From NCBI GenBank assembly GCA_001786825.1, contig MFTL01000004.1, forward strand, positions 991 through 6,126: a stretch of 5,136 nt of DNA. Direction: 5' to 3'. This stretch comes from Candidatus Nomurabacteria bacterium RIFCSPHIGHO2_01_FULL_39_9. Lineage in GTDB: Bacteria; Patescibacteriota; Minisyncoccia; Phycocordibacterales; DATEUR01. A model generated the notes under the pieces. That model did no database searches. It saw nothing but the letters and a program-made list of their open reading frames with translations, and was not told the DNA's origin. The stretch's first letter is position 1, and each line of letters starts with the position of its first letter. Below are positions 4,198-5,136 of the stretch, one piece after another. Made by a program: the position numbers and the translations under genes.

Positions 4198-4890
4198 CTA
4201 AAACTGATTTAATCTCAAATCCCCCTGATAAAAGAGGCGGACGTCGGGAATACTCCATTTGACCATGGCGATGCGGTCGAGGCCGCCGCCGAAAGCGAAG
4301 CCTTGGACTTTCTCTGGATCGAGACCAACATTGCGCAAGACACTGGGATGAAGCATGCCACAGCCCATCACTTCAAGGGGTTTCCCTTTAAAAGTCGCCC
4401 AAACTTCAAGCCCTGGCTCGACGAACGGAAAATAACTCGGCCGGAATTCAATCTCCGTATCCTCGTCAAACATTTCTTTATAAAATTTTGTGAGTACGCC
4501 TTTCAAATCAGCAATCGAAATATTCTCCCCCACCATCGCTCCATCTATTTGAAAAAATTGCATTTCGTGCGTCGCATCCGTCGCTTCATTTCGAAAAACT
4601 TTACCGATGGAAATAAAGGCCCAAGGCAATCTATTCTCTTTACCCGCTTGCTCGAGTGCCCGCGCAGTTACTGTCGTCGTGTGCGTGCGCAAAACCTTTT
4701 CTTTTTCACCTTTGATCCAAAACGTATCATGCATATCCCGCGCCGGATGATCCTTGGGGACATTCAAGACGTCGAAGTTATACCACTCACTCTCAAGCTC
4801 CGGCCCGAATGCGACTTCAAAACCAAGATCAGTAAAAACTTTAATGGCTTGATTGGTTAAAATATTTAACGGATGCGTTTTATTTTTCAT
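4198..4890 (-). CDS. pheS: Phenylalanyl-tRNA synthetase alpha subunit, short form
   Basis: The catalytic class II subunit that activates Phe with ATP and transfers it to tRNA-Phe together with PheT. At 230 aa it is about 100 shorter than the usual 330-350. It begins right at the catalytic domain (HPLNILTNQAIKVF), so the N-terminal coiled-coil tRNA-binding arm is absent. The core is complete: VPKDHPARDMHDTFWI (44-59), RTHTTTVTARAL (68-79), motif 2 GKVFRNEATDATHEMQFFQI (96-115), VMGCGMLHPSVL (174-185) and motif 3 GGGLDRIAMVKWSIPDVR (201-218). ATG at 4890 lies 6 nt after the stop of the upstream antiporter gene, which suggests one operon. The arm cannot lie upstream, because that DNA codes for the antiporter. 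Confidence 0.96.
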   Translation of the reverse strand: MKNKTHPLNILTNQAIKVFTDLGFEVAFGPELESEWYNFDVLNVPKDHPARDMHDTFWIKGEKEKVLRTHTTTVTARALEQAGKENRLPWAFISIGKVFRNEATDATHEMQFFQIDGAMVGENISIADLKGVLTKFYKEMFDEDTEIEFRPSYFPFVEPGLEVWATFKGKPLEVMGCGMLHPSVLRNVGLDPEKVQGFAFGGGLDRIAMVKWSIPDVRLFYQGDLRLNQF

Positions 4891-4896
4891 AATATT

Positions 4897-5136
4897 TTAT
4901 CGCAGAATAATATAACCTAAATAAGCGGCGTACATTAAAAGAAATAAAACGCCTTGCCAACGGTCCAGTTCATAACGCCGGCCAATAAACATGAAAGCAA
5001 AGAATATGCCCGTGATTGCCGCTAAAATCCAAAGATCAATATTAGCAAATTGGGGCAGTGGCAGTGGTCGAACAGTTGCCGTGATCCCAAGAATCCAGAA
5101 GATATTGAAAATATTAGAACCTACAATATTGCCAAT
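4897..5136 (-). CDS. Ca2+/Na+ antiporter-like membrane protein (CaCA family), C-terminal end
   Basis: Seventy-nine codons read from the window edge to a TAA at 4899-4897. The first residues, IGNIVGSNIFNIFWILGITA, match the second alpha-repeat of CaCA cation exchangers (YrbG-like), where GNxxGSNxFN lines the ion path. They are followed by a Pro-rich loop (RPLPLPQ), a hydrophobic helix (WILAAITGIFFAFMF), a basic cytoplasmic-type loop (IGRRYELDRW) and a final helix (GVLFLLMYAAYLGYIIL) ending in R. This is the layout of the last part of the family. The N-terminal half and first alpha-repeat lie outside the window. The substrate (Ca2+ versus other cations) cannot be decided from this piece. Confidence 0.85.
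   Translation of the reverse strand: MGNIVGSNIFNIFWILGITATVRPLPLPQFANIDLWILAAITGIFFAFMFIGRRYELDRWQGVLFLLMYAAYLGYIILR

Noticed and set aside
4303..4860. 185-codon plus-strand ORF
   Set aside because: It is entirely antisense to pheS, whose class II synthetase motifs are unmistakable; it is a shadow frame.
1..5136. CRISPR array, tRNA or rRNA
   Set aside because: I saw no regularly spaced direct repeats, no cloverleaf with TTCRA arm, and no rRNA-like sequence on either strand.

Overview
The window carries a complete diversity-generating retroelement (DGR) lodged between the two phenylalanyl-tRNA synthetase genes of what is most likely a Candidate Phyla Radiation (Patescibacteria/Parcubacteria-like) bacterium. 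The assignment is an inference. It rests on a PheS of only 230 aa without the usual N-terminal arm, a PheT that lacks the tRNA-binding OB-fold insert, an NYN-domain gene next to a DGR reverse transcriptase, AT-rich intergenic DNA with weak or absent Shine-Dalgarno sites, and short GC-rich palindromic repeats of the kind common in these genomes.

Layout, read along the minus strand: the C-terminal end of a Ca2+/Na+ antiporter-like membrane protein (5136-4897); pheS (4890-4198); the DGR target protein with its C-terminal variable repeat VR (4116-3211, VR at 3340-3219); a roughly 400-bp non-coding stretch with a GC hairpin and a large inverted repeat; the template repeat TR (2814-2693); the reverse transcriptase (2231-1221); an NYN-domain nuclease-like gene (1211-672); and the N-terminal 201 codons of pheT (604-1, running off the window). 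The only convincing gene on the plus strand is avd (2252-2656), which lies between TR and RT and points the opposite way.

How it fits together: TR and VR align without gaps over 122 bp and differ at 16 positions. All 16 are adenines in TR on the coding (minus) strand, which is the signature of adenine-specific DGR mutagenesis. The RT carries the DGR hallmark LGNLTSQ and the YADD active site. Avd is the usual RT partner. RNA from TR would be reverse transcribed with errors at A and the cDNA would replace VR, changing 14 residues in the last 43 of the 301-aa target. The target has a charged, helical N-terminal part and no visible signal peptide.

The most unusual points are the interruption of the pheS-pheT pair, the reversed avd with a run of ten C right at its start codon in the tiny RT/avd divergent gap, the NYN gene coupled to RT, and a 34/35-bp inverted repeat enclosing 179 bp just upstream of TR.
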